From positions 212,501 through 276,500 of the forward strand of contig CALNXK010000152.1 in NCBI GenBank assembly GCA_942486035.1: a stretch of DNA of 64,000 bases. Reading direction: 5' to 3'. Positions within the stretch are counted from its first letter, which is position 1, and each line of letters opens with the position of its first letter. The notes under the pieces are model-generated. The model had not been told where the DNA came from. It saw nothing but the letters and a program-made list of their open reading frames with translations, and made no database searches. Both the position numbers and the translations under genes were made by a program. The stretch is from Porites lobata. Lineage: Eukaryota > Cnidaria > Anthozoa > Scleractinia > Poritidae. This document shows positions 46,280-57,925 of the stretch, piece after piece.

Positions 46280-47130
46280 AAAAGAATATTAATCTAGCAG
46301 CCATTTTTGCATTAGGTCTATACCATCGTTTAAATCACAAAGGAGTCTTAAGGGACTTAAAAGATCGTGCGCTATAAACTTGACAACGTACATTAATTAA
46401 AGCCGGGTTATTGAAAAAGTTACTGCTCCTATCGCCTCTATACTTCCGCTAAGTAATCTCCTATGAGCCTATTATAAACAAAAAGTAATTGGACATTGGT
46501 AATTTTGGCCATTGGACAATGGTAATTGGACATTGGGCCTTTGGGCGTATGGAACAATGCAACGAATGATTTACTACCAAAGAATCGAATAGCTTCCCAA
46601 TGCCTAAAACAACCTTTATTGAATCATCTATACACATGAACTAGGTGAATGAAAGCCTTTTTACTGGAAAGCTACACCTCCCAAATTAAAACAAACTGTG
46701 AACGTGTTCATTATATCGCCGGCCTCTCAGCCTTCTCGGCAGTGTTCGCTTTGTGGGTAAAGAGGGTTGGTGTTTATACTTTATAATCTGTCAAAAATAA
46801 CTATTGTGACCTTAACAGACTTAACGAATTAGCAAGTTCATGCCCCTACAGGAACAGATTCATACTCAAGAACTTCATGACAGCGTAACTGTCACACAGT
46901 AACGCAATCCCTCATTCCGCTTTTGTACCTTGTCCCAACCATTAATATACCTCATGGTTCACTTCGTTTATATATCGCACAGCGACGGAGTTAAATGCTT
47001 ATAACCACCAGTTTTGAACACATAAATATCTTCTAAAGTTTAATCTACATTCAATGAATTTATACTGATAATTATATATTTACGTGAAATAAATGTGAGA
47101 AAATGTTAAGGAATGGATTTCAAAAGGCAG
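46280..47130. other. Intron inside MAM 2, nothing assigned
   Basis: Only a small cluster of ATTGGACATTGG-type repeats at 46488-46550 stands out. Confidence 0.5.
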
Positions 47131-47135
47131 CAAAC

Positions 47136-47270
47136 CTGATCCACTTGTATGATCCGAGGATGGTCCAGTATTTGACGAAGGTGTGGGGCCAGAGTACAGC
47201 GTCCAGTCAAATACATCCTGCCTCGACTGGCTCCACCCAAAGCACAATCCATTATCAAAATCGCAGGATA
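47136..47270 (-). CDS. Exon: MAM domain 2, first part
   Basis: Encodes CDFDNGLCFGWSQS, VFDWTL and NTGPSSDHTSG. Acceptor CTTGTAG, donor TCAG|GTTTGC, phase 1 to 1. It follows MAM 1 directly, so the two domains are in tandem. Confidence 0.85.
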
Positions 47271-47424
47271 CTACAAGCGAATCAGGTTAATAAATTACGT
47301 GTCATTTAACTTGAAGGATCGTTCCACGGTTTCAAGATGAATGATAATTGGCAAGACGAGTTGCACCGGAAGTGGCCGATTCACAGGAGCCCCCCTACTT
47401 TTTTAGGCCGCAGCATGATCTGGT

Positions 47425-47560
47425 AATTTTTACGCGTCTACGTGCGTAAAATTTACGTGTGCAAATAAAATAGAGGCAATGTACGAAAGTTTAGCTTGTG
47501 AGCGTAAAAGTTGAACCACGCTCAACTTCTCGTTTAACTTCTCGTAATTAAACAAAAACG
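47425..47560. repeat. Fragment related to the MITE at 14185-14415
   Basis: Shares CGTAAAATTTACG, AAATAAAATAGAGGCAAT, GCGTAAAAGTTGAACC and CTCAACTT with that element's interior, in similar order. Termini are not clear. Confidence 0.5.
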
Positions 47561-47792
47561 CATAGTATGAGTAGGCCAGGACAACGGAAGAGTGCGTATA
47601 AAATGAAAATATTCAGGTAAAGATTAGTGTTGAGGGTTTTTAAAATTATAGCCTGAAAGCGGTCTCAGTTGTGACAGTGAGTGGAAATTTGGTCAGCGGA
47701 GCTACGGGTACCAGCGCGGAAGGAAAAGTGAATTTCCACACAAGTGAGCCTGTTTGAAGGCTAAAAAAATATACAAATCGATTTACTTTTAC

Positions 47793-47877
47793 CTGGACAG
47801 TTTCCACTGTTTATTTCTACACTATCAATCGCTATATCCCCAGTGAATGAATTTCCTGCAATCCCCTCGAATATGAC
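47793..47877 (-). CDS. Exon: MAM domain 1, last part
   Basis: Short 85-nt exon encoding VIFEGIAGNSFTGDIAIDSV and a final Cys, the typical MAM C-terminal strand. Acceptor CGGCAG, donor CCAG|GTAAAA, phase 0 to 1. Confidence 0.85.
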
Positions 47878-48102
47878 CTGCCGAAAGTGTCGAGTTGTAG
47901 TTAGCAATATACCTGAAACTTTCTGTCTCCTTATACTCCCTTAAGGTGGTGGCGAAGATAACGATAATGATGGTGATGATGAAGATAATAATGATATTGA
48001 TGATGATGATGATGATGATGATGCATGGCGATTATGATGTTGACGAGGATAACGATACGCTAGTGAGATTTACGTACGCGTTAGCACTCTTTTTTCTCTT
48101 AC

Positions 48103-48338
48103 CAATCCATTCAGAATAATGTTTCTCTCCACCACAATCCAGTAATTACTCTGTTGTCCGGAAATATTAAAGACTTTGCGGTTTCCGCTGTATACGTTAA
48201 GAGTTCCAACTGAAGCTCCATACATATGATAGTAAAACGAAAGGCATGATATTTCTCCGTTGTTTGGAACAGTAAGAACAAGCTTGGCTTTGTCGCCAGG
48301 TCTTCTTGGAGAGGATGTTTCAATGTACATATAATTTC
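48103..48338 (-). CDS. Exon: MAM domain 1, middle part
   Basis: Contains NYMYIETSSPR, CLSFYYHMYG and GTLNVYSG, the core beta strands of MAM. Acceptor CATTTAAG, donor TTG|GTAAGA, phase 1 to 0. The same exon size (236 nt) recurs in MAM 3 and MAM 4. Confidence 0.85.
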
Positions 48339-48403
48339 CTTAAATGAAAGAGGAAGAGGCAAATATAAGTAAATATTACTTTAACAATCAACAAAGGACG
48401 ATA

Positions 48404-48947
48404 CAGTATGTTGCCCAGTATCCGGCCTGTACCAGTATCCGGCCACTTAAAACAAAAACTCAATTTTTGCCGCGCCCTTTTCAGCTTTCGGTAAACGAAG
48501 TATTTCGAATGGGAGCTCATGATCTCAGCTTAAAAATGCAAGTTTTTGGCGGGTTTACAGGTTGAGAAACAGTTGCAGAATTCGCCGTTCTGTTCAGGTC
48601 AGTAAACTTTTCATGGCTAATATTTACGCTGTTTACCGCGTAGTAAAACTAGTGGTGTTCAAATAAGGAATGGTAATATGTGATATTTTTAAAGAAACTT
48701 TTTTATATTTAAAGTGAAGATACTTAAGGAAGTCAGTGTCAGAAAATCCATAAATTCTTCTTGAAATTCAATTTGGTTGGAATCATGGAGGCCAGAAACA
48801 TCATTCACTAAGTATTAATGTCAGGTGCCTAGTATACGGCAAGTTTTTTCTTTGCTGCAGAATTGATGAATTAGCTGTGTTCTATTCGGGCAAGATTTAT
48901 TTCATATCTTCATGTCCAAGAATCTTGCATATTAAATTTCGCGCGAC

Positions 48948-48980
<33 letters not shown>

Positions 48981-51330
48981 TTTATAGAGGGAGCCCAACT
49001 CGCCAAGGCGGTTTTCAGTGGGGCCCTCATGCATTAATCTAACTAATTAATTAATAATTACGAAAAAAGTAAAATATGTTTACAAGTAAAACAAATTTAA
49101 AAATTTAAAATCTTAAAATCGATTAAACAAAAAAAACATCAAGGTTTAAAATTAGCTGAGATCTTTTAAAAAAGTTTTTAACTTGGATTTAAAAATAGAT
49201 AAAATATTACACTCTTTTAAATCATTTGGAAGGCTGTTCCAGTCTTTCGCGGCGTGAAAAATAAAAGTTTGTTTACCCCAGTTTGTTCTGGGTAGGGGTA
49301 AGCGAATATCATTAGAGCGTCTTGTATTATATGAATGAACAGTTTGACTTTTAGTAAAATTAAAGCTGAAATCGGTTTCTCCAATAAGACACTTGTGGAT
49401 TGCAATGCAGCGATGAAAAAACCTTCTTGTGGACAGTGACTTCAAATCTAGACTTTTCAGTGCTTCAGTTGACGAGCTTCGGGGTGGTTGCCCCAGCATA
49501 ACTTTAGCAGCTTTATTCTGTAGAATCTGTAATTCTGACATGATGGTGTCATTGTTTTTGTCCCCCCATATAACGTCTCCGTAATCAAAAAGAGGGAGGA
49601 TTAGGGCATTGTACAAGGCAACTCTAGCTTGTAGCGGCAATAGAGTCCTGATTCTCCTAATTAGGCCTATTCTCCGATTAATCTTCATGCTGATAGCATC
49701 GACGTGATCTGCCCAGGACATAGACTGTTGAAGCGTTACGCCTAGGTATTTGAATGATTGTGTTCTTTCAATGCTAGTGCCCTCTACTTTAACCGAAATG
49801 CCTTGAATACGATTCAGTTTCTGAGGACTTCCAAAGATAACAAAATTACATTTGGATATATTTAGTGTCAGGAGATTTCTAGAGAACCACTCAGACACTG
49901 TCCCCAAGTCAGCATTGATGTGATGTTCAAGATCACTGATGCTTTTGGATGAGTAATAGAGTACAGTATCGTCTGCGTAAAGAATAATATCGCTTGCCAG
50001 GTGACAGTCCGGAAGATCATTCACGTAAATTAAAAACAATAAAGGTCCCAATATACTTCCTTGGGGTACTCCAATAGGCATTTCGGTAGATGCAGAGTGA
50101 GCATCTCCAACTGATGTAATTTGAGATCTGTTTGTGAGGTACGATCTAAACCACTGGGTGGTAGAGGTGGTAAGACCGATGTGCGTCAATTTTTGCAGCA
50201 GCAGGGGATGATCCACTGTATCGAAGGCCTTAGACAGGTCCAGAAAAACAGCACCTGTAAAGGAACCAGCGTCCATATTCTGGAGGATATTGTCTGTGAA
50301 ATGAGATAGGGCTGTTCCAGTTGATAACTTCGGCCTGAACCCAAATTACATTCAGACTGTTTCGCAATGGTTTTAACCGCTGGTTTTTACTGTGATTCCA
50401 GTGCTCATAATGCTCGGAAAGGTCGAGTGGTCAAATACATAGTTGTTTAAAGTCAAATAAAAGCCGCTGATAAAAAATATTGCCACAACTAAAAATGGCG
50501 ACCAAAACTCAAAGAAATAAGCTTCCCAACAAGAGGTTTTTGAGACAATTTACATAATTCTTGGACGAGATATTGTAGAAGGAAGGTCTTGGATTTAAGC
50601 CGTGTAGTGGAAGCGTGTTTATAAATAGAATTAACTCCAAATTCTTTAACCGTGGGAAGGAAGAATATGCTTTTTCAGTGGACAAAAAAACCCACGATAG
50701 AGACATAAGACTTTGTACTTGAAGGTTCAATCGCATCCTCTGAGAGTTTCCCAGCGGAATTGTCGTTAATTACTGAAGAAAAGAGGTTCATCAAGGTGGC
50801 AGTGCTCCATTTGCGTTAGAATCATATGGAAGACGCAGGTAATTTTTTAGTTTTTTTTTTATTTCTTTTCATTCTGGGAAGCTCGAGATTTGAAGGTTGG
50901 AGTTAAAGTTTGTCAAAACTAAGATCTAAATAAGTCAACCTTTCAGTATCAATCGCGTCCTAGTGTTCAGGTATTATTTGTTATGTTTTGCTTCACGATG
51001 CTAGGTTCCCAGGTCGATTAACATTTGTGGAATCGAATGCCAAACTACTTTGCAAGTGCGTGCAAGAAGAGGTTATAAGTCGCTTGCCTGTCGAAATTTT
51101 TGTATAACTATGTTGTTATTGTAGTGGCCGGATACTGGGCAACATAGGAGCTCTGCAAAAATTGAATATTAATTTCGCTATGGAAACGAAGGAAAAGAAA
51201 TTAAACTGTCTTTCATCATGTTAAGGACTAAATAGATTGTCTCTGGGCCACACTTCAGAACTCTTGCGACCAGGAAAGGAAAGTTATTGTAATGTTAAAC
51301 AGAAGTGGCCGAATACCGGGCAACATACTG
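48404..51330. mobile_element. pogo-like DNA element hosting a LINE
   Basis: The left end CAGTATGTTGCCCAGTATCC and right end GAATACCGGGCAACATACTG are inverted repeats. Subterminal copies of GTATCCGGCC lie at 48434 and, inverted, at 51121-51146. TA precedes the left end and TG follows the right end, consistent with a mutated TA duplication. No transposase frame is recognisable outside the inserted LINE. Confidence 0.55.
48948..50336 (-). mobile_element. 5'-truncated LINE (CR1/L2-like) with reverse transcriptase and (ATT)n tail
   Basis: The open frame runs from about 50336 to a stop at 49152, about 394 codons. It contains VFLDLSKAFDTVDH, GVPQGSILGPLLFLIYVND and YADDTVLY, the catalytic motif of the palm, then SFKYLGVTL and LPRTNWGKQTF. 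The 3' UTR ends in about 11 ATT repeats at 48948-48981, typical of CR1/L2 tails. No frame break is seen in the retained part, so the insertion looks fairly young. The endonuclease half is missing. Confidence 0.85.
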
Positions 51331-51598
51331 TGCACACGTGTTGTGTTGTATTTTGCTGTTGATTTTTTTGTTTGTTTTAACAAAAATGTGAAAAAAGAAA
51401 TGTTATTTTATTTTCTTACAGCTTGCTTTGAATGAAAAGCACATAAAAAATCGATATAAGATATAAACTGCTCCATGCTATTTGATTACTAACAGGCAGA
51501 GTCGTTAGCTGTTTACGCGTATTATAGATTAAATTTTACTTCATTGCAATATATCGCTACGGACACGTAATATTGTTTGGTTACAAATATGATACGTG

Positions 51599-51717
51599 TG
51601 TTAGAGGGTGGTAACCCTAATGCTAGGCATCATGGGAAGGGGCTCGGCAGAGCTACGTTCTGTCGTTGCGTTGAGTTGAGTTACTGTCTTGTTACTGTTA
51701 GAGCTCTCACCGAAACA
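51599..51717 (+). repeat. 5' LTR
   Basis: 119 bp, TG...CA bounded, differing from the 3' LTR at a handful of positions. Followed directly by TGGTACCAGGAGTG as a likely tRNA primer site. Confidence 0.85.
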
Positions 51718-51884
51718 TGGTACCAGGAGTGTGAACAAACGCTGATTATTCTGCTGCTATCGAATCTGCTATCGATCTGACTTTTTGTGATCTTGTTTGG
51801 TCTGTGAGTGTGGAGTCTCGTCGATCGCTCAAACATACTGCCTGAGATTTTCGCGCCAAAACCTTGCAAAACCACGAGTTAAAC

Positions 51885-53448
51885 ATGTCGGAAGAAGGAG
51901 CCGAAGCTACGGCCCCAGCTCAAGATCAAAATCAAGGTTTCTTTACTAGTAACATCATGAACTCCGAGCGACCCAAGTTCGATTCCCGCCAGGAGAATCG
52001 GCGTAGAAGCATTGAAAGCCTTCAAAAAGAAATGTAATTACATCTTCAAAGGAAGTCTTGTGACTATTTCGAATGAAAGAAAATGTATTTTGGTTCAAGA
52101 TTGGCTTGGCCCTGAAGGTCAAAAGATATACGACAGCCTGGACTGGTTTGAAGGTGAGGATGTAAACGACTATGATCTGATGTGGACTAAGTTGGAGCGA
52201 GCGGTAGGTCCAGAATGTAACGAGATTGTTGCTTCTAAGAAATTTAAGGAACGAGTGCAAAAACCTGGAGAGACAATAACTGCTCTTGCCACTGATCTGC
52301 TGCTGTTAGTGAATTATGTAAACGAAGATAGACAAGTGAGAGATCAGTTTGTATATGGTGTCTCTGATGAAGAAATAAAGAAAAGATTGCTAGAAAAAGG
52401 AAACACTCTCACAAGAGTTGAAGCTATTACAATTGGCAAGGCTTATGAAAGTACAAAGATTGAAGTCCAAGAGCGCAGTGCAAACCGAACTCTTACAAAA
52501 GAGAGTATAAAAGCTGTTTCTAAAGATAAGCCCAAGAAAGTTCTCATGTGTAATTACTGTGCAAACAAAAAGAGAGCTCATAGCTTTTCAGACAAGAAAC
52601 TCTGCCCCGCCTGGGGAGCAGTCTGCAGAAAATGCAAGGCCAAAAATCACTTTCAAGACTCAAAGGAGTGTAAACCCTTACAAAAAGGAAAGCAGGAGAA
52701 ACACTCAGATTCAAAACAATCAAAATCAACCTCAAAACCGTTTGTACTGAGAGTAGAAGAAGATGGTGAGGATCACTATTATGAAGTTCTTGACAAAATC
52801 TGTGTACTTAATCAAAACTGTGATCACAAGAAAGCTTTTGCAAACCTACTTCTGTCGAAGAAAAGAATTCCTGTTAGCTTTCAGATAGACTCTGGTTCAA
52901 CATGTAGCATTCTCCCTGTGAATGTGTACAAAGACATCAGTGGAGATTATGATCTCACAGACCTTAACACCGTAGTCAAACCTGTTCTGTCTCTCTATGA
53001 TGAAGGAACCAAAATTCAGACCCTGGGAACCAGAAAAGCCTTTGTGCTAAATCCTGCAACCAGTGAAGAAATGATAATTCAGTTTAGAATTGTTGACAGA
53101 GACCTAACACCTCTGATCGGTCTAAATGACTCTCAAACACTCAAAGTCATTGAGCTCTTAAGAGAGAATATTGCTGTAGTAGCCCCAGCTAACCCAAGTG
53201 TCCCTGTAACTGCCAGTGAAGTGACGGCACCACTCACCTTGGAGACCATTCTGACTAACTACCCTCAAGTCTTTGATGACAGTATAGGAAAGTTTGAGGG
53301 CGAACTACATCTTCACACAAGTAATGATGTCACTCCTCACAAAACAGCTCCTAGAGAGATCCCCCTCTCTGTGAAGAACAACTTTATTGCTGAAGTAAAA
53401 GACCGACTCCAAGGTATAATAGAGAAAGTGACTGAGCCTACCGAATGA
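51885..53448 (+). pseudogene. Gypsy gag and protease region, broken
   Basis: An ATG at 51885 opens a frame that stops at about 52035; the main frame from 52012 carries on in another phase, so there is a frameshift near 52000. The long frame encodes a capsid-like region, Cys-rich knuckles (CNYCANKK; CRKCKAKNHF) and the aspartic protease motif FQIDSGSTCSILP. It ends at a TGA at 53446 just before the reverse transcriptase. Confidence 0.8.
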
Positions 53449-54601
53449 GTAAGTGCTCCTACAATTGAAAACAAACCTTCTGCTAAGAATGGAATTAGGC
53501 TTTGCATAGACAGCAGACCACTGAACACGGCACTCAAACGATCTGAGTACCCAATCCCAACTGTCGATCATCTGCTTACAGACATTAGCAATGCTAAAGT
53601 ATTCTCCCTAGCTGATATCAAGAATGCTTTTTGGCATGTACCATTAGATGCAGAAAGTTCCTTGCTGACAACCTTTAATACCCCTCTTGGACGGATGAAA
53701 TGGAAAAGAATGCCTTTTGGCATCAGTGTAGCACCTGAAGAATTTCAAAGAAGAATTGATGAGAATCTAGAAGGATTAGAAGGGGTAAAAGCCATAGCTG
53801 ATGACATATTGATCTGGGGCGATGGAGAAAACATTGAAGAAGCAACAGCTAGCCATGACAAGAGATGCTTGCCTTGTTGGAGCGATGCCATAAGAAAAAT
53901 ATAAAACTTAATAAGGAGAAGTTCCGGCTGAGGAAGACTGAGTTGTTCTACATGGGTGTGGTCCTTACAGACAAAGGAGTTAAACCTGACCCCAAGAAAC
54001 AAGAATGCATTCAGTCAATGCCTGCCCCAACCAACAAAGATGAGGTCAGAAGACTACTTGGTGTTGTTACCTGCCTCTCAAGATTTTCAGAAGACTTGCC
54101 AACCAAGTCAGAACCGATACGAGCTCTGCTGAAGAACAGCACTGCGTCTATCTGGGAAGAAAATGAACAGGAAGCTTTTGATGAAATTAAGACCCTCATT
54201 CTGAATGCACCACTGCTAAGATACTTTAATGTGGCTGAACAAGTTGAGGTCCAAGTGGACGCATCATCAAGTGGTTTACCAGTATGCATCGAGAGTATGC
54301 AGTATGCAATATGCATATGCAGTAGCAGTATGCATCGAGAGCATTAACAGACACTGAAAAACGCCACAGCCAAATCGAGAAAGAGATGCTTAGTATTGTA
54401 TTTGGGCTCGATAGATTTCATACCTACACTTTTGGTAGGAAAGTGACAGTCTATAACAACCACAAACCCCTTGCTGCCGTATTGAAGAAACCTGTTGAAG
54501 ATAACCCTGTTAGACTTCAGCGAATGCTATGTCGAATCATGGGATATGATGTCGAATTCAAATATGTAAAGGCAAAGACCTCTTTATTGCTGATGCCCTG
54601 A
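53449..54601 (+). pseudogene. Gypsy reverse transcriptase and RNase H, broken
   Basis: Contains DIKNAFWHVPLD, MPFGISVAPEEFQ and the catalytic AIADDILIWG, then a frameshift near 53865 and MGVVLTDKGVKPDP. RNase H starts VEVQVDASSSGL but is interrupted by a run of TATGCA-type repeats at 54282-54335 and resumes at LTDTEKRHSQIE-like text. A position usually Asp is Asn in VYNNHKPL. Confidence 0.8.
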
Positions 54602-54749
54602 GCAGATCTCAACCAACTAACCAGCACCGAAGCAAATCAAACAAGAGATTGAAACGACAAGACTTGTTCATGAAGAACAAAGCTTAACAAGCAACTTCGC
54701 TCAAATTGCAGAAGCCACTGCAAAGGACGCTGTCTTATGGGTCATATCA

Positions 54750-55448
54750 GTGGGCTGGAAACCAAGCAAACGAAATGTTCCTGTTGAAATCTTACCGTAT
54801 TGGAACATTAAGGATGGACTATCCTTTAACAATGGAAACGTTTACAAGAGTGACCGCATCGTAGTCCCTGCAACACTCCGAAAGACTCTCATTATTAAAT
54901 TACACCAAGCACATATGGGCGCTCGGTCAACCCTTAGGCTTGTTAGAGCTTCATTATGGTGGCCCGGAATGAACAATCAATTGAAACAGTTCATTGCTAC
55001 ATGTGAAGTCTGCAATGCTTTCCAGACTAAGAACCAAAAAGAAACAGTTGGATCTGATATTTTTGAATGGAACAAAGAACTCTATCTTGTTCTAGTTGAC
55101 TATTACAGTGACTGGATTGAATTTGACTTGATGAAAACCCAAACTGCATGTGAAACCATTAATCTAATGCAAAAACAATTTGCGAGATGGGGAATTCCTG
55201 ATGAGATCGTCACAGACTGTGGTAAGAACTACGACTCAGTCGAGTTCTCGCAATTCTGCCAACGAAAGAAGATTAAACATACCAAATCTTCACCATATCA
55301 CCACCAAAGTAATGGAAAAGCTGAATCTGCTGTGAACATTGTCAAAACTTTGCTGAGGAAAGCTGAGAAAACGAAATTGAGTCCGTATGAAGCATTACTT
55401 GACCAGCACAACACGCTCACTGCTGGCATAACAACATCTGCCACATAA
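54750..55448 (+). pseudogene. Gypsy integrase, catalytic core
   Basis: Has HQAHMGARSTLRLVRASLWW, C-x2-C in ATCEVCNA, and the three acidic positions in LVLVDYYSD, IVTDCGKNYD and NGKAESAV. A frameshift near 55440 separates the C-terminal part. Confidence 0.8.
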
Positions 55449-55484
55449 AGATTCCTAAACCGTCGAACAAGAACTGAAGTACCT

Positions 55485-55802
55485 ATGAAAGCGACATTAC
55501 TAACACCTGAGATTGCAGAAACAGTGTTAGCAGAGAAAACTAAGAAACACCAGAAATCGCAAGCCTATTATGACCGCACTGCTAAAGACCTAAGTGAATT
55601 AAAGCCTGGAGATACCGTTGGAGTCAAGCATAAAGGTCTGTTGAAAGGACAAGAGTGGAAGAAAGGAACTGTCTCACAGAACTTTGGATACCGTTCATAC
55701 GATGTTCATGTGGATGGTAAACTGCTCAGAAGAAACCGTGTACATCTTAAGGAAGATCGGCAAGTCAGAGTTACGGAACCCTCCTCGAAATCCGCAGCAT
55801 AG
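55485..55802 (+). pseudogene. Gypsy integrase, C-terminal part
   Basis: Encodes YYDRTAKDLSELKPGD, KGLLKGQEWKKGTV and YDVHVDGKLLRRNRVHL, the usual integrase tail that contacts DNA. In a different frame from the catalytic core. Confidence 0.75.
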
Positions 55803-56014
55803 AACCCGACAGACGGAGACCTACCTGTCGCTGTTGTTGAAAAGAATGGAAAAAAAGTAAAGCCATTAAAAGACGGTGCAAAGGCTGCAGAACCTGCTAA
55901 ATGCACTAAGATGGACCTTAAAACTGTTAAACGGACATGTTCGTGACGCTTAGTGAAAATGCCGCAAAGATACTCTAGTTAAACGTAAAATTGTACATTT
56001 TACTGGGGGGAAGG

Positions 56015-56133
56015 TGTTAGAGGGTGGTAACCCTAATACTAGTCATCATGGGAAGGGGCTCGGCAGAGCTACGTTCTGTCATGGCTTTGAGTTGAGGTAT
56101 TGTCTTGTTACTGTTAGAGCTCTCACCCAAACA
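56015..56133 (+). repeat. 3' LTR
   Basis: Same 119-bp length and ends as the 5' LTR, preceded by a polypurine tract at 56002-56014. Confidence 0.85.
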
Positions 56134-56258
56134 ACCTGTAACGTAGACTAAAATATACTTTATGCCCATGACTACCGGAACTTCATTAAAGCTTCATTTC
56201 TTCTGCATTGACTAAGACGGATTTGGGACTAAAAGAAATTAATTGAACTAAATCTGAC

Positions 56259-56390
56259 CTGATCCTCCTTGCCCAGACGACGGGCCAGTAGATGATGATG
56301 GTGTTGAACCAGACGAAAGAGTCCAATCAAAGTCATCTGAAGTGGATTGGTTCCATCCGGAGCATAATCCATTGTCAAATGTACACCACA
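56259..56390 (-). CDS. Exon: MAM domain 1, first part
   Basis: Encodes CTFDNGLCSGWNQS and DFDWTL, the conserved start of MAM with its first two cysteines, and a Ser/Thr/Pro-rich segment. Acceptor TTGCTTAG, donor ATCAG|GTCAGA (weak after GT), phase 1 to 1. The next exon of the domain is 7.9 kb away because two mobile elements occupy this intron. Confidence 0.8.
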
Positions 56391-56467
56391 CTAAGCAAGT
56401 AAAACAATCTGATAAATTGATTTATGCATTCGTTCCTGTCCGTCCACCCATTCATTAATTCATATAT

Positions 56468-56602
56468 GTTATTCACCGGCTGGGAGGTCCGTATTGGGAG
56501 AAACTGTGCCCGAGGTCTTGAGTACCGCCCGAGGCCGTAGGCGGTACTCAGACCGAGGGCACAGTTTCTCCCAATACGGACCGACCTAGACCGGTGAATA
56601 AC
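56468..56602. repeat. 135-nt hairpin repeat
   Basis: GTTATTCACCGG pairs with CCGGTGAATAAC, GTCCGTATTGGGAGAAACTG with its complement, and GAGTACCGCC with GGCGGTACTC. Only short mismatched bulges remain. A palindromic repeat, probably a MITE terminus. Confidence 0.85.
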
Positions 56603-57639
56603 ATTTTTATTTTTTTTCCTTCTGGGATTTAAAAGTTTCAGGAAAATTTTACTTCAGCCTCCAACCTATGTGTGTTGAAGAAGGGCGCGTTCGTGTTGAT
56701 GTTATTCAAAGCGCGCGATCGATTGCAAACCAAAACAAAACATTACAACATGATTTTTAACTTGTAATTTATATTATCACAATTAAGCTCTCTTTTAGAA
56801 TAAAGAAAGTTTTTTGTGTCTTGGTAGACAATTCATAAGCTGAGTGTCAAACAAGGATAAAAGAATTGACGAACTTAAAAGCCACAGGAAAGAAAATACA
56901 TCTAAGATTTTCTTCGGCTGAATATTTACTTTGAGATTAATTCAATCGAGCGGGATTTAAACAGCACAAAGGCTTTATAAAAAGAGCTAATTACACATGC
57001 AAATCTTAGGGCTTTGAAGTGAATTTGAATAAAAGAAGGCGATGTGGGTAACTAAACAAGTACATAAACAAAGAAATAAAAACGGCGATAACCGACTGCT
57101 GGAAAAGTTGTTCGTGTTGTTTATTCACGATTGAAAGCTACATGCAATCGTTGACAACAACCTTTTCTGAAAAGTGGAAAACTAGCGAGGCAAAATTCAA
57201 TGAAAAACGGCAAAATCTAGATTCAGACAGCAAAAATGGAAAACAAACCTACAAACAGAGGAAGAATGTCGAATAAACGGTGCATGAGAGAAAGATTGCA
57301 GTACTGACAGCGTAGGTTATAAAACTAGTGAAGCGACATCACGAGTCGCCTGCTGTGCTTTACTTTAGCGGTTGTCCTGGCTGACTTGCTTGATTCTCCC
57401 TTCATATGTTTTGTCTGAATAACAAAATTCACTTTTCCCTAGCTAACGCAAGTTTTAAAAGAAAAATGTTTCTGAATCACCGGTTTTGCTCATTCACAAC
57501 AACAAACAAACTTGCGGAATGAAGCTGCCAACGATTCCGCCCGGGTTAGCGGGCAAGATCGTAAAAACCTGCCCGCTCTCGGAACCAATCAGATTCCAGG
57601 ATTTCGAGGATTCCGCCCGCTCGCAAGCTCAGAAATAAA

Positions 57640-57755
57640 TACTTATTAGCCGAGTTTTCGGTCCGTACTATAAATTTCGCGCTTGGGCCATAAATCGATG
57701 GAAAAAAACGAGGATCCGTAATTTACAGTACGGACCGAAAAAACGAGGCTAATAA
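57640..57755. repeat. Hairpin with GGTCCGTACT arms
   Basis: TTATTAGCCGAGTTTTCGGT and CCGTACTATAAATT pair with AATTTACAGTACGG and ACCGAAAAAACGAGGCTAATA. The GGTCCGTA phrase also occurs in the hairpin at 56468-56602 and at 58854, suggesting one composite repeat from 56.5 to 58.9 kb. Confidence 0.65.
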
Positions 57756-57925
57756 GATGTTTTTTGTTATATGGCTTCTTCCTGTTTGGGGGACCGGAAA
57801 CAAGTGCAGGACGCACGATTTGACAGTCATTTGACAGGCGTCAAAAAAGAAAGTTTTTGTTGGCGCACGAAAACAATAGCACATAACAAAGGCTTTCCGA
57901 GAAAGTAAAAACAAGTTCACCATGT

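Larger units (their letters stand above)
51599..56133 (+). mobile_element. Degenerate Ty3/Gypsy LTR retrotransposon
   Basis: Two 119-bp LTRs (51599-51717 and 56015-56133) begin TGTTAGAGGGTGGTAACCC and end AAACA. A primer-binding-like TGGTACCAGGAGTG follows the left LTR and a purine tract ACTGGGGGGAAGG precedes the right. Order gag, protease, RT, RNase H, integrase fits Ty3/Gypsy (the K02A2.6-like group). Several nonsense and frameshift breaks make it inactive. It sits in the intron between the first two exons of MAM 1, opposite to the host gene. I could not find matching target duplications. Confidence 0.85.
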
